A stretch of 46,714 bases of DNA, taken from Candidatus Bathyarchaeota archaeon (GTDB lineage: Archaea > Thermoproteota > Bathyarchaeia > Bathyarchaeales > SOJC01). How positions within the stretch are numbered: the first letter of the stretch is position 1; the number at the start of each line of letters is the position of its first letter. Shown here in pieces: positions 1-7,937 of this stretch. The position numbers and the translations under genes were made by a program. The DNA lies in NCBI GenBank assembly GCA_020352645.1, contig CP070683.1, positions 758,188 to 804,901 of the forward strand, read 5' to 3'. Under the pieces are notes generated by a model, which worked only from the letters and a program-made list of their open reading frames with translations, ran no database searches and was not told the origin of the DNA.

Positions 1-67
1 ATTCGCATCTTACATAATCTTGTTTGGAGGATAAGAGCAAACCTACATTCTTCTTTCTATGCAGATC

Positions 68-376
68 CTATTTGGCATGTATATGCAAGCGCAGATCTTC
101 AAGACTTCTCAGAAAGACTGATCCTTTCTCAGTAACCTGGTACTTTCTACCGTCAGGTTCGGGTATCTCTTTGATATAACCCATGTTAGTAAGAAAAAGC
201 AGATACTTATTCAACTGATCGTAGCTCAAGCTAGCGCGCCTCATAATTGTGTATTTTCTTCCTCCTTCATCGCAGCGCTTTATTGTTTTAAGTACATCTT
301 TGAAAATCGTGATTCGATCCCTATATTTGAATGAGGTCATCTGTATGGGGTCGAAGTGAAACATTACGATAACCAC
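68..376 (-). CDS. winged helix-turn-helix protein (HTH_45-like)
   Basis: A 102-residue protein that looks like a single archaeal winged-helix domain, probably a DNA-binding regulator. The core (about residues 18-95) has the pattern seen in HTH_45 proteins: RDRITIFKDVLKTI, then MRRASLSYDQLNKYLLFL as the recognition-helix region, then GYIKE and YQVTEKGSVFLRSL as the wing and last helix. No ligand-binding domain is attached. Starts at residue 5 or 13 are equally possible because no Shine-Dalgarno sequence marks any of the Met codons. It lies downstream of the Fpg/Nei-like gene on the same strand with an 86-base gap, so the two may be co-transcribed. The target is unknown. Confidence 0.8.
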   Translation of the reverse strand: MVIVMFHFDPIQMTSFKYRDRITIFKDVLKTIKRCDEGGRKYTIMRRASLSYDQLNKYLLFLTNMGYIKEIPEPDGRKYQVTEKGSVFLRSLEDLRLHIHAK

Positions 377-462
377 TATGAACTAAGGCGGCTCACACTT
401 TTTAGTCTTTCGTTGAGTCACCCACGTTGGTCTGGCGTTCAGAATTGATACTAGGCACTTGA

Positions 463-1311
463 TCATTGTAGCGTCTTCAACGTTTGGCATTTTGGGCATA
501 TGAAGCTGCTGGTCGAGCCTGTTTTGATTTTCTCTATTAGTGTATTACATCTTGGGCATGGCTTACCAGGCTTATACCCTATTTTGAAGTGTGCTGCACC
601 ATATCCTCCCTTATGACCGTAGAAATCTTTCTCGTATTCTAATCCTCCTAGCTCTACGCTCTTAGTCAGCACAGATTTCATTGATTGGTGAAGTGTACAA
701 ACTTCCTCTTCAGTAAGAGTTGGGATCTTTCGTTTTGGATGAACTTTAGCATTGAACAGCATATCTTGAATATAGACATTACCTATACCTGCAATGTTCT
801 TCTGATCAAGCATGAAACTCTTTATGTTACCTTTCTTCTTTCCTAGAAGTCGCTTGAAATAATCTAAAGTGAAACTTTTTTCCAAGGGCGAAATGCCAAG
901 CTTTCCAACTCTCTTGTGCTCACCTAGCTTGTTTCTTGGAACAAAATGTAGGTAGCAGAACCACCATACGCGGATAGTGAATCCTGTTCCGTCATCAAAG
1001 GAGAATTTAACCTGATACTTGGCAGGAAGCTTACTGCTCTCCTTAAAGTGTATAACATCTGCACCCATTCCCGGATTAAATAAAACTGTTCCTCCAGAAT
1101 CAAGCTTGAAAAAAAGCCATTTACCTAGGCTCTCTATAGAAGTCACTGCTTTTCCAATAATATTCTGTCGGAAGCTTTCAAGGCTTACATTCAAACACTT
1201 GGGGTTACTCACTTCAACACTTGAGACTTTCTTTCCGCTGATTTCCTCGTTCATCTGCCTTCCCAAAATAGTTAATTCAGGGAGCTCCAAACTATCACCG
1301 TGATTGTTCAT
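463..1311 (-). CDS. Fpg/Nei-family DNA glycosylase, variant active site
   Basis: Base-excision-repair glycosylase/AP lyase of the Fpg/Nei family (282 residues from ATG at 1311). Seen: an N-terminal LELPEL block, a GKWLFFKL strand with the conserved Lys, the helix-two-turn-helix core LDQKNIAGIGNVYIQDMLF, and a C-terminal zinc finger with two CxxC pairs (CPRC, CPKC). The canonical start is M-P-E-L-P-E with Pro2 as the Schiff-base nucleophile; here Leu sits in the Pro2 position while Glu3 is kept. The zinc-finger hairpin Arg is replaced by Thr (KTGSTSSFICPKC). A TTG at 1290, preceded by GGTGAT, would start the protein as M-E-L-P-E and also lacks Pro2. I recall similar starts in some clostridial homologues, so this may be a subfamily rather than a dead enzyme. 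Confidence 0.88.
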   Translation of the reverse strand: MNNHGDSLELPELTILGRQMNEEISGKKVSSVEVSNPKCLNVSLESFRQNIIGKAVTSIESLGKWLFFKLDSGGTVLFNPGMGADVIHFKESSKLPAKYQVKFSFDDGTGFTIRVWWFCYLHFVPRNKLGEHKRVGKLGISPLEKSFTLDYFKRLLGKKKGNIKSFMLDQKNIAGIGNVYIQDMLFNAKVHPKRKIPTLTEEEVCTLHQSMKSVLTKSVELGGLEYEKDFYGHKGGYGAAHFKIGYKPGKPCPRCNTLIEKIKTGSTSSFICPKCQTLKTLQ

Positions 1312-1416
1312 CAACGAACAAATTACTGTGGTTGATAATTAAATAAGATTTCCCGGAACCGAAGCCTCCTTATAATCAACAAGGGCCCAGTTAGACTCTT
1401 TGCGGCTGAGTCAAAC

Positions 1417-1469
1417 ACACATGGTTTCAAGCCATGTGAGACAAACAACACATGCTTTTAAACCATGTC
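1417..1469. promoter_or_regulatory. tandem imperfect palindromes upstream of tldD
   Basis: Two related 22-base elements at 1417-1438 and 1448-1469. The first has perfect 7-base arms (CACATGG / CCATGTG, spacer 7); the second has arms ACATG / CATGT. The copies agree at 18 of 22 positions and start 31 bases apart, close to three helical turns, in the 188-base gap between the divergent glycosylase and tldD genes. This layout suits a dimeric regulator bound on one DNA face. No binding protein is known. Confidence 0.5.
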
Positions 1470-1499
1470 TGATAGACAATACCTGTAAGGGAAAATTCA

Positions 1500-2948
1500 A
1501 TGTCATCTGATTTGGGAAGATTAGGATTGAAGGAAGCGATCGAAGAAGGCGCTTCCTATGCCGACATACGAATAGGGGAAATACTGGATGAAAACCTAAC
1601 GGTGAAGAATGGTGTTCCCGACGAAACAAACTTGTTGCATACCAAAGGGTTCGGAATACGAGCAATGATAAAGGGCGCATGGGGATTCGCAGCCTCAGTA
1701 GATGTGACAAGAAAGGAGGTCATAGAGACATCGCGTGAAGCTGTAGCAATCGCAAATGCGAGTGCAAAGCTTAGGAAGAAATCCGGCTCACTCAAAAAGA
1801 GATTGGTTAGAAGAGACAAATATTCCACGGCAATGAAGAAGGACCCGGCTGATGTCCCTCTCGAGGATAAAATGGAAGTTCTTATGGACGCCGAACGCAC
1901 TCTAGCTAGACACTCGCCATTCATCAAAGTTTCGTACGCTTTCTTCAGGGCTATGCTGGAAAAGAAACTGTTTATGAGTACAGACGGAGATGAGATCAGT
2001 CAGCAAATAAACTGGTGTGGCGGTGGGATCGCGGCTGTCGCCATAAAGAATGGAGAAGTCCAACGTCGCTCCTACCCGAGCTCTTTCCGCGGAAACTTCG
2101 CAACGAGCGGGTATGAATTCTTCGAGTCTCTGGATCTACCTCAACACGCCAGACAGACAGCAGAGGAAGCGGTGAACCTTCTCTCAGCAGAGAAATGCCC
2201 TTCTGGAACTAAAGATTTGATTCTTACAGGCGATCAATTGGCGCTCCAGATTCATGAAAGCTGTGGACACCCCACAGAGCTTGACAGAGCTCTAGGTATG
2301 GAGGCTGATTATGCAGGTACAAGCTTCCTGACCACAGACAAACTTGGGAAATTCAGGTATGGATCCAAGAATGTCAGCATAGTTGCTGATGCAACCGTGC
2401 CAAAGGGATTAGGCACCTTTGGATATGATGATGAAGGAACCCCAGCAAAGAAAGTTTACCTGGTAAGAGATGGCATGTTTGTCGGTTATCAATCATCGCG
2501 TGAAACCGCAACGCTATTGAGGCAAGATGAGAGCAGCGGAGGAATGCGTGCAGATTCACCCTTGGCATTGCCACTCATTAGGATGACAAACATCAACTTA
2601 CTCCCCGGCAAATGGATGGCAGAAGAAGTTGTCGAGAATACCAAAGATGGAATCTTAATGGAAACAAACCGATCTTGGAGTATTGATGATAGACGGCTGA
2701 ACTTCCAATTTGGCACAGAAATAGGCTGGACGATTAAGAGAGGATCCAAGGAGAAGCTGGTGAGGAACCCAACTTATACAGGCTCCACTCCGGATTTCTG
2801 GGGTTCATGTGACGCAGTGAGTAAAGACGACTGGAAAATGTGGGGCACACCTAATTGCGGCAAAGGAGTGCCAGGCCAAGTTATGTATGTAGGACATGGT
2901 TGCGGAACAGCCCGATTCAAGAAAGTCAAAGTAGGGCTGATCAAGTAG
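1500..2948 (+). CDS. tldD: TldD-family metalloprotease subunit
   Basis: TldD/PmbA-family protein of 482 residues, the catalytic partner of a TldD-TldE heterodimeric zinc protease. The HExxxH zinc motif is intact (H252-E-S-C-G-H257, followed by PTELDRALGMEADYAGTSF). The C-terminal part keeps family features CGKGVPGQVMYVGHGC and ARF. The start is supported by GTAAGGGA about nine bases before ATG. The tldE-like gene follows after 15 bases, so the pair is probably one transcript and one complex. In bacteria the complex trims peptides such as microcin precursors and CcdA; its archaeal substrate is unknown and no peptide precursor is recognisable nearby. Confidence 0.94.
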   Translation: MSSDLGRLGLKEAIEEGASYADIRIGEILDENLTVKNGVPDETNLLHTKGFGIRAMIKGAWGFAASVDVTRKEVIETSREAVAIANASAKLRKKSGSLKKRLVRRDKYSTAMKKDPADVPLEDKMEVLMDAERTLARHSPFIKVSYAFFRAMLEKKLFMSTDGDEISQQINWCGGGIAAVAIKNGEVQRRSYPSSFRGNFATSGYEFFESLDLPQHARQTAEEAVNLLSAEKCPSGTKDLILTGDQLALQIHESCGHPTELDRALGMEADYAGTSFLTTDKLGKFRYGSKNVSIVADATVPKGLGTFGYDDEGTPAKKVYLVRDGMFVGYQSSRETATLLRQDESSGGMRADSPLALPLIRMTNINLLPGKWMAEEVVENTKDGILMETNRSWSIDDRRLNFQFGTEIGWTIKRGSKEKLVRNPTYTGSTPDFWGSCDAVSKDDWKMWGTPNCGKGVPGQVMYVGHGCGTARFKKVKVGLIK

Positions 2949-2963
2949 AGGGTTGCGACAAGC

Positions 2964-4334
2964 ATGGTTACTAAAAGACTGATGGAAATCGCGAATGAAA
3001 CAGTGCAATTTGCACTGGAAAATCGTGTGGATCAGGTACAAGCAGCTTCCTTTTTCGTGGATTCCGCGCTGACACGATATGCAAACTCACTCATTCACCA
3101 AAATGTAGCCTCTAAGAGAGGTGGGATCCAGATGAAGGTGGTAATAGGCAAACGACTTGGAACACTAAGAGCTAACTCACTGGAAAAGACAGAAATCGAG
3201 AGATCCGTCAGAAAGGCTGTCAGTCTAGCAAAGGTTACGCCGCCGAACAAAGATTTCAAGTCACTTCCGAAACCACAGAGGTGGACCCAGATAAGAGGCA
3301 CATTTGACAGGAAAACTGCAGAATGCACGGCTGACTTCAGAGCTGACCAAGTGAAAGAAGCAATTGATGTAGCACTCTCAGAATCTGATAAAGTGAATGC
3401 AGTTGCAGGGTACTACTACACTGGAACCTCTGCCTATGCGGTTGCCAACTCGTTAGGAGTCTCAGCTTCGGCAAAGATTTCATCTGCTTCCATGCAAACA
3501 ACTGTCATCTCGAAATCTGGAAACAGTCAAGGCTTTAGCTCAGAGGAGGAGCATTCTAGGCAAGTCGATGACATTGACCCAGTTAGCATAGGTAGTAAAG
3601 CCGCAAAGAAATCATTAAGAAGTCTAGACCCGGGAAAGATACCTATTGGAAATTACGAAGTTGTCCTATCGCCACGTGCTGTAGCTGGACTCATAACGTA
3701 TCTTGGGTATATCGGCTTTTCAGCTACTTCCTATCAAGACGGGCAATCTTTCATCAAGTACAACCTAGACAAACAGATATTCGATTCGGAACTGAATGTG
3801 ATGGACAATCCAAGAGATACCAAGACCCTATATTCATTTCCTATTGATGGTGAAGGGGTCCCGAAGAAGAAAATGCAGCTGATAAGAAATGGTGAAGTAT
3901 CCGAGAAAAGCATTTGCTACGATTCATTTACAGCCGGAAAAGAGGGTAAGAAGAGTACAGGGCATGCATTGCCTCCGATATACGGGTATTACGGCAGACC
4001 ATTTCCTCTGAATATCGTGGTCAAACCAGGCGACTCGACAATTGGTGAGATGGTGGAAGAGACTAAACGAGGCGTGTATGTCACTAGGTTCCATTACACT
4101 AATCCTGTTGAGCCTACTAAAGCGATTTTGACAGGTTTGACAAGAGACGGGACTTTTCTCATTGAGAGTGGGGAAATGACTAAGCCCGTGAAGAACCTGC
4201 GATACACTGATAGCATGCTTTCAGCGCTTAAGGAAGCTCCGATGTTTGGCAGAGACCTTGAAATTGTTGAAGAGGTCACCGCACCCGCGATGAAACTAGC
4301 TAAACTCCGCTTCACGGGAATAACTGAACACTAG
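2964..4334 (+). CDS. tldE: TldE/PmbA-family protein
   Basis: A 456-residue TldD/PmbA-family protein, shorter and more divergent than its neighbour and without an HExxxH motif, as expected for the non-catalytic TldE subunit. Recognisable family features are an N-terminal segment beginning VQFALENRVDQVQAASFFVD, a central VVLSPRAVAGLITYL, and C-terminal GEMVEETKRGVYVTRFHY with FLIESGEM. It follows tldD by 15 bases. It likely supplies part of the substrate chamber of the heterodimer. The family call is firm; TldE rather than PmbA-like is by pairing. Confidence 0.92.
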   Translation: MVTKRLMEIANETVQFALENRVDQVQAASFFVDSALTRYANSLIHQNVASKRGGIQMKVVIGKRLGTLRANSLEKTEIERSVRKAVSLAKVTPPNKDFKSLPKPQRWTQIRGTFDRKTAECTADFRADQVKEAIDVALSESDKVNAVAGYYYTGTSAYAVANSLGVSASAKISSASMQTTVISKSGNSQGFSSEEEHSRQVDDIDPVSIGSKAAKKSLRSLDPGKIPIGNYEVVLSPRAVAGLITYLGYIGFSATSYQDGQSFIKYNLDKQIFDSELNVMDNPRDTKTLYSFPIDGEGVPKKKMQLIRNGEVSEKSICYDSFTAGKEGKKSTGHALPPIYGYYGRPFPLNIVVKPGDSTIGEMVEETKRGVYVTRFHYTNPVEPTKAILTGLTRDGTFLIESGEMTKPVKNLRYTDSMLSALKEAPMFGRDLEIVEEVTAPAMKLAKLRFTGITEH

Positions 4335-4361
4335 AAAACACTCCTTTCTACTGGCTTGAAG

Positions 4362-5462
4362 ATGTATAGCGTTCGAGTTGTAATACACATTGATTTCGAC
4401 TATTTCTTTGCGCAAGTGGAGGAAAGAGAAAATCCGCGAATAAAGGGCAAGCCAGTAGTGGTCTGCGTTTATTCCGGTAGAAGCGAAGATAGTGGCGTGG
4501 TTAGCACAGCCAATTATGAAGCTCGAGAGCATGGTGTGAACTCAGGTATACCCATTGCCTTTGCCAAGAGAAAACTGAAAAGCGTCCACGCTGTGTTTCT
4601 TCCTGTTAACCATACCCTTTATGATATCGTCTCCGAGAGGATCATGGGCATAATCCGCAAATACAGCGACAAGTTTGAGCAGGCAGGAGTTGATGAGGCC
4701 TACATAGAAGTAATTGGACGATCTGGGGAAAGCTTCGAAAAAGCAAGGGAACTTGCTGAGAAGTTGAAGGAAGAGATCTTCACCAAGGAAAGGATCACTT
4801 GCTCGATTGGAATAGGCCCAAATAAGCTCGTTGCAAAGATTGCAGCAGGAAGACAGAAACCGAATGGGCTGACAACAGTTACACCTGAAGCCGCCGAGAA
4901 ATTTCTTTCACCTTTGCCAGTCCGTGAACTCATTGGTGTAGGCAGGAAAACAGAGCGGGTGCTCCATTCGATTGGTATCAAAACCATTGGAGATTTGGCA
5001 TCTTACGGTAAAGACAAGTTAACTGGGGTTTTCGGCAGCTCGCTAGGTCTTTATCTCCATAATTCTGCGATAGGTGTTGATAAGTCCCCTGTTGAGGAGC
5101 GAAGGAAATCTGAATCTGTGAGCCGGATCTCAACGCTGAAGGAAGATACCAGAGATATAGATGAGATAGGGAAAGTAGTTGAGAGTTTGGCAGAAGAGGT
5201 TCATAGAAATGTCGTAGAGGAACAAGGACTTATGTTTAAAAGCGTTTCACTGATGGCTGTGATGGATGACCTCAGTATTGCAAGTCGCTCCCAAACTTTT
5301 CGAAATCCAACTGGAAGCGTGGAAGCTGTGAAGAAAACTGTCAAAGTTCTTCTAAGGCAATTCTTGGATCAAGAACCGGATCACTTAGTGAGGCGAGTCG
5401 GTGTGAAGATCTCGAATCTCATTGAGGTTTCTGGACAAAGAATGCTTCCAGAATTTGCTTGA
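4362..5462 (+). CDS. dinB: DNA polymerase IV (Y-family, DinB/Dpo4-like)
   Basis: Translesion DNA polymerase of about 366 residues, close to Sulfolobus Dpo4. Palm motif 1 is IDFDYFFAQVEE with metal ligand D11 and steric-gate F16 (Dpo4 has Tyr there). The second metal site is GVDEAYIEV, with D111 and E112; the residue before V-D-E is Gly where Ser is usual. CSIGIGPNKLVAKIA and the helix-hairpin-helix GVGRKTERVLHSIGIKTIGDLA follow, then the little-finger domain. The extreme C-terminus, GQRMLPEFA, loosely fits a PCNA-binding box (QxxLxxF). I chose ATG at 4362 over an in-frame TTG at 4356 because it fits the family N-terminus. It may be co-transcribed with tldDE. Confidence 0.95.
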   Translation: MYSVRVVIHIDFDYFFAQVEERENPRIKGKPVVVCVYSGRSEDSGVVSTANYEAREHGVNSGIPIAFAKRKLKSVHAVFLPVNHTLYDIVSERIMGIIRKYSDKFEQAGVDEAYIEVIGRSGESFEKARELAEKLKEEIFTKERITCSIGIGPNKLVAKIAAGRQKPNGLTTVTPEAAEKFLSPLPVRELIGVGRKTERVLHSIGIKTIGDLASYGKDKLTGVFGSSLGLYLHNSAIGVDKSPVEERRKSESVSRISTLKEDTRDIDEIGKVVESLAEEVHRNVVEEQGLMFKSVSLMAVMDDLSIASRSQTFRNPTGSVEAVKKTVKVLLRQFLDQEPDHLVRRVGVKISNLIEVSGQRMLPEFA

Positions 5463-5505
5463 TTCTCTCAGTAACGGCGTCTGCCTCCATACTGTAAGCG
5501 CCTTG

Positions 5506-6771
5506 TCATCTTGCCTTGACTTTAGCTGCAATTAGGTCGATGAGATTCTTGGCGACTTCTCGCTTTGTTCTGAGGGAAATATGAATGACTCTTCTCTTCT
5601 TGTCCACAATGAACACTTCGTTGGTTTCAACATTGAATCCTACGTCTTTCCGAGCTATATCGTTGGCAACTATTAAATCGGCGTTTGAATCTTTGAGCCT
5701 CTTAAAGGCTCTTTCAACCAATTCACTATCAGATACGTTGTATTCCGCCTTGAAAGGTACAAGAAAAGCTTGGGGACTAGTTCTTCTCGCGACATCTATG
5801 ATTTTAGGTGTGGCTTTAAGTTTCACATCAAGAGATGGGGCTTTGCGTGTTGGAACCTTGTAATCGTATTGTTTCACCGGAGTCCAATCTGCGGCAGCCG
5901 CAGTTGCTACTATAGCATCATATTTCCGGGATTTCAGCTCAGAAATGACGGCCTCATACATTTCTGCAGTTGTTTCCACACGAATGATTCTTGCTCCTTC
6001 AGGTGGACTGGCTGTTCCCGGACCGAATATCACTGTGACTTCAGCTCCTCGCCACAAGGCTTCCCTTGCCACTTCTATACCCATCAAACCAGAGCTTTTG
6101 TTTGTGATCACCCTTATAGGGTCTAGATACTCGAGTGTAGGACCTGCTGTAACAAGAATCTTGGTTCCCGCGAGGTCTCCACATGCATAGAACTTGCTCA
6201 CAACAGCTTCCACTATTTCTTCAGTTCCAGCGATCTTCGCTTTTCCCTCTTCAATTCTAGGTCCTACAAACGTGACCCCCAACGTTTTCAGCTTTCGAAT
6301 ATTCTCCTCCAAAACCGGATGCTGGTACATGGATTCATGCATAGCAGGAACAATAACTATAGGAGTCCCTGAGCCGAAGGCTGTTGAAGCGACAGATGTG
6401 ACAGTTGTATCATCGACTCCTAATGCAATCTTGCTGATGGTGTTAGCAGTTGCAGGCGCAACAAGAATTAAGTCAGCCTTTTCCTTCTGTGCTCCAGCCA
6501 ATGTAACATGCTCAATTCCTCCAGTTAGCTCTGTCACCACGGGATTTCCTGTAGCCCACTCCATTAAGTAGGGATGAATGATCTTCTGAGCCATAGGTGA
6601 CAGCACAGCGAAAACTTCTGCGCCACATCTCATCAACTGTCTGGCAATTTCCGGGCATTTGACAGCAGCAACACTTCCAGTAATGCACAAGACTAGGCGT
6701 TTCTCCTTTAGTTTCGCGCCCCTTGTTTGCAGAATGTCCTTAGAAGGATGAGGGAAACCAGATTTTCTCAA
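5506..6771 (-). CDS. coaBC: bifunctional phosphopantothenoylcysteine decarboxylase / phosphopantothenate-cysteine ligase
   Basis: Fusion enzyme (421 residues) that joins cysteine to 4'-phosphopantothenate and decarboxylates the product, giving 4'-phosphopantetheine. The N-terminal flavoprotein half (about 25-200) has LVLCITGSVAAVKCPEIAR, LVAPATANTISKIALGVDD and PAMHESMYQHP (bacterial enzymes have PAMN). The C-terminal ligase half starts near ILVTAGPTLEYLDPIRVITN, with SSGLMGIEVAREALWRGAEV and DLIVANDIAR. The start is a TTG placed directly after the preceding gene's TGA; AAGGAGAT in the end of that gene is a good Shine-Dalgarno sequence for it. It is the last gene of the CoA operon and is convergent with dinB. 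Confidence 0.95.
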   Translation of the reverse strand: MRKSGFPHPSKDILQTRGAKLKEKRLVLCITGSVAAVKCPEIARQLMRCGAEVFAVLSPMAQKIIHPYLMEWATGNPVVTELTGGIEHVTLAGAQKEKADLILVAPATANTISKIALGVDDTTVTSVASTAFGSGTPIVIVPAMHESMYQHPVLEENIRKLKTLGVTFVGPRIEEGKAKIAGTEEIVEAVVSKFYACGDLAGTKILVTAGPTLEYLDPIRVITNKSSGLMGIEVAREALWRGAEVTVIFGPGTASPPEGARIIRVETTAEMYEAVISELKSRKYDAIVATAAAADWTPVKQYDYKVPTRKAPSLDVKLKATPKIIDVARRTSPQAFLVPFKAEYNVSDSELVERAFKRLKDSNADLIVANDIARKDVGFNVETNEVFIVDKKRRVIHISLRTKREVAKNLIDLIAAKVKAR

Positions 6772-7161
6772 TCAACGGATCTCCTTTACAATTGTCTTAA
6801 GGTCCTCGAGAAAGTTTTGAACATGTACACGCTTAAAATGAGGCATAACCGGAATTCGAATGTGATTAGGAAACATGGAAACGACCCCGTTTTGTTTTCT
6901 CAGCCTCCACGCTAATTCATGAATATCTATGTCTATACCATTCGACGTGATTCCAACAATGTTCATAGTAGGCTTCGTTAGAAGGCTTATCTTTTTCATA
7001 TTTTCTATACCTTCAGCAAATTTATGATGCTTTGTGTCTATTGAGCCAAGTATTTGTCCAGACCCATATGTGAAGTCCTCCTGGAGTCCCGATTCGAGTT
7101 TCTGAAGAACCATAGCATCGGTCAAACCCTTTTCCCTCAAGTTTGCCCACCAAGCCACCAA
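6772..7161 (-). CDS. internally deleted MfnA / aspartate decarboxylase-like protein (probable remnant)
   Basis: 129 codons resembling the two ends of archaeal tyrosine/aspartate decarboxylase MfnA joined together. Residues about 8-50 match its N-terminus (REKGLTDAMVLQKLE, then DFTYGSGQILGS). Residues about 58-129 match its C-terminal domain (KPTMNIVGI, then HIRIPVMPHFKRVHVQNFLEDL). The 250 or so residues between, which hold the PLP lysine and substrate site, are absent, so decarboxylation is not expected. In archaea this enzyme makes beta-alanine for CoA, which explains its place between panB and coaBC. The start (TTG at 7161 or the next GTG) has no Shine-Dalgarno sequence. It could be a decaying gene or a retained small protein; the open frame and the ribosome site it carries for coaBC may explain its survival. 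Confidence 0.7.
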   Translation of the reverse strand: MVAWWANLREKGLTDAMVLQKLESGLQEDFTYGSGQILGSIDTKHHKFAEGIENMKKISLLTKPTMNIVGITSNGIDIDIHELAWRLRKQNGVVSMFPNHIRIPVMPHFKRVHVQNFLEDLKTIVKEIR

Positions 7162-7169
7162 ATTAGCAT

Positions 7170-7937
7170 TTAATGATAAGTGTGTTTGTTGTCTGGATAT
7201 AGACCGCTCAAAACTTCTTCCTGAAACTTCGCAATAGCCCTCTTAATGGTTTTGTTTAGGTTGGCATATCTCTTCAAATACTTCGGAGCAAAACCCTGGT
7301 CATAACCGAGGATGTCATTTGTCACCAAGACTTGTCCATCGCAGAATTTCCCAGCCCCAATTCCGATGGTAGGCGCCATCACAGCCCTAGTGATTCGTCC
7401 AGCAAGGGCTTCGGGTATACATTCTAACACCATTGAGAAAACACCCAGTCTATCTAGCTCGCGCGCGTCACTAAGGATTGTTCGAGCTTCTGTGGGTTGC
7501 TTTCCTTTCACTCGATGGCTTTCTGCGGTTTGAGGTAGAAGTCCTACGTGCCCCATGACTGGAATCCCTGCGTCTAATAGCACTCTGATAATCTCTGGCT
7601 TATTTCCCTCGACTTTTACTCCTTGAGCTCCTGATTCAACGAATCGTCTGGCATTTCTCAGAGCGTCTTTCACAGTTCTGGCGCTTCTGATTGGCATGTC
7701 TCCAATTACTGGAGTGTGTTTCGCTCCTCTTGCCACAGCGCGCATATGATAAAGCATGTCTTGCATGGTCACTTTCTTCGTGTCTCTGTACCCTTGAATC
7801 ACCATTCCTAGACTGTCGCCTACAAGTATAAGGTCGATTTCTGCCTCATCAAGTATTCTAGCCATTTGCCAATCGTACGCAGTGAGCATCACGAGTTTCT
7901 TTTTCCCTTTAATTTCCCTTAGCTCGTTAAGCTTCAT
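7170..7937 (-). CDS. panB: 3-methyl-2-oxobutanoate hydroxymethyltransferase
   Basis: Ketopantoate hydroxymethyltransferase of 255 residues: transfers a one-carbon unit from methylene-tetrahydro(methano)pterin to 2-oxoisovalerate. Family blocks are clear: KKLVMLTAYDWQMARILD, ILVGDSLGMVIQGY, TPVIGDMPIRSA, GAQGVKVEGN, GIPVMGHVGLLPQ, MVLECIPEALAGRIT and IGIGAGKFCDGQVLVTNDILG. Length is normal for the family. Its ATG lies inside the last codons of panE (11-base overlap), so translation is probably coupled. Confidence 0.96.
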   Translation of the reverse strand: MKLNELREIKGKKKLVMLTAYDWQMARILDEAEIDLILVGDSLGMVIQGYRDTKKVTMQDMLYHMRAVARGAKHTPVIGDMPIRSARTVKDALRNARRFVESGAQGVKVEGNKPEIIRVLLDAGIPVMGHVGLLPQTAESHRVKGKQPTEARTILSDARELDRLGVFSMVLECIPEALAGRITRAVMAPTIGIGAGKFCDGQVLVTNDILGYDQGFAPKYLKRYANLNKTIKRAIAKFQEEVLSGLYPDNKHTYH

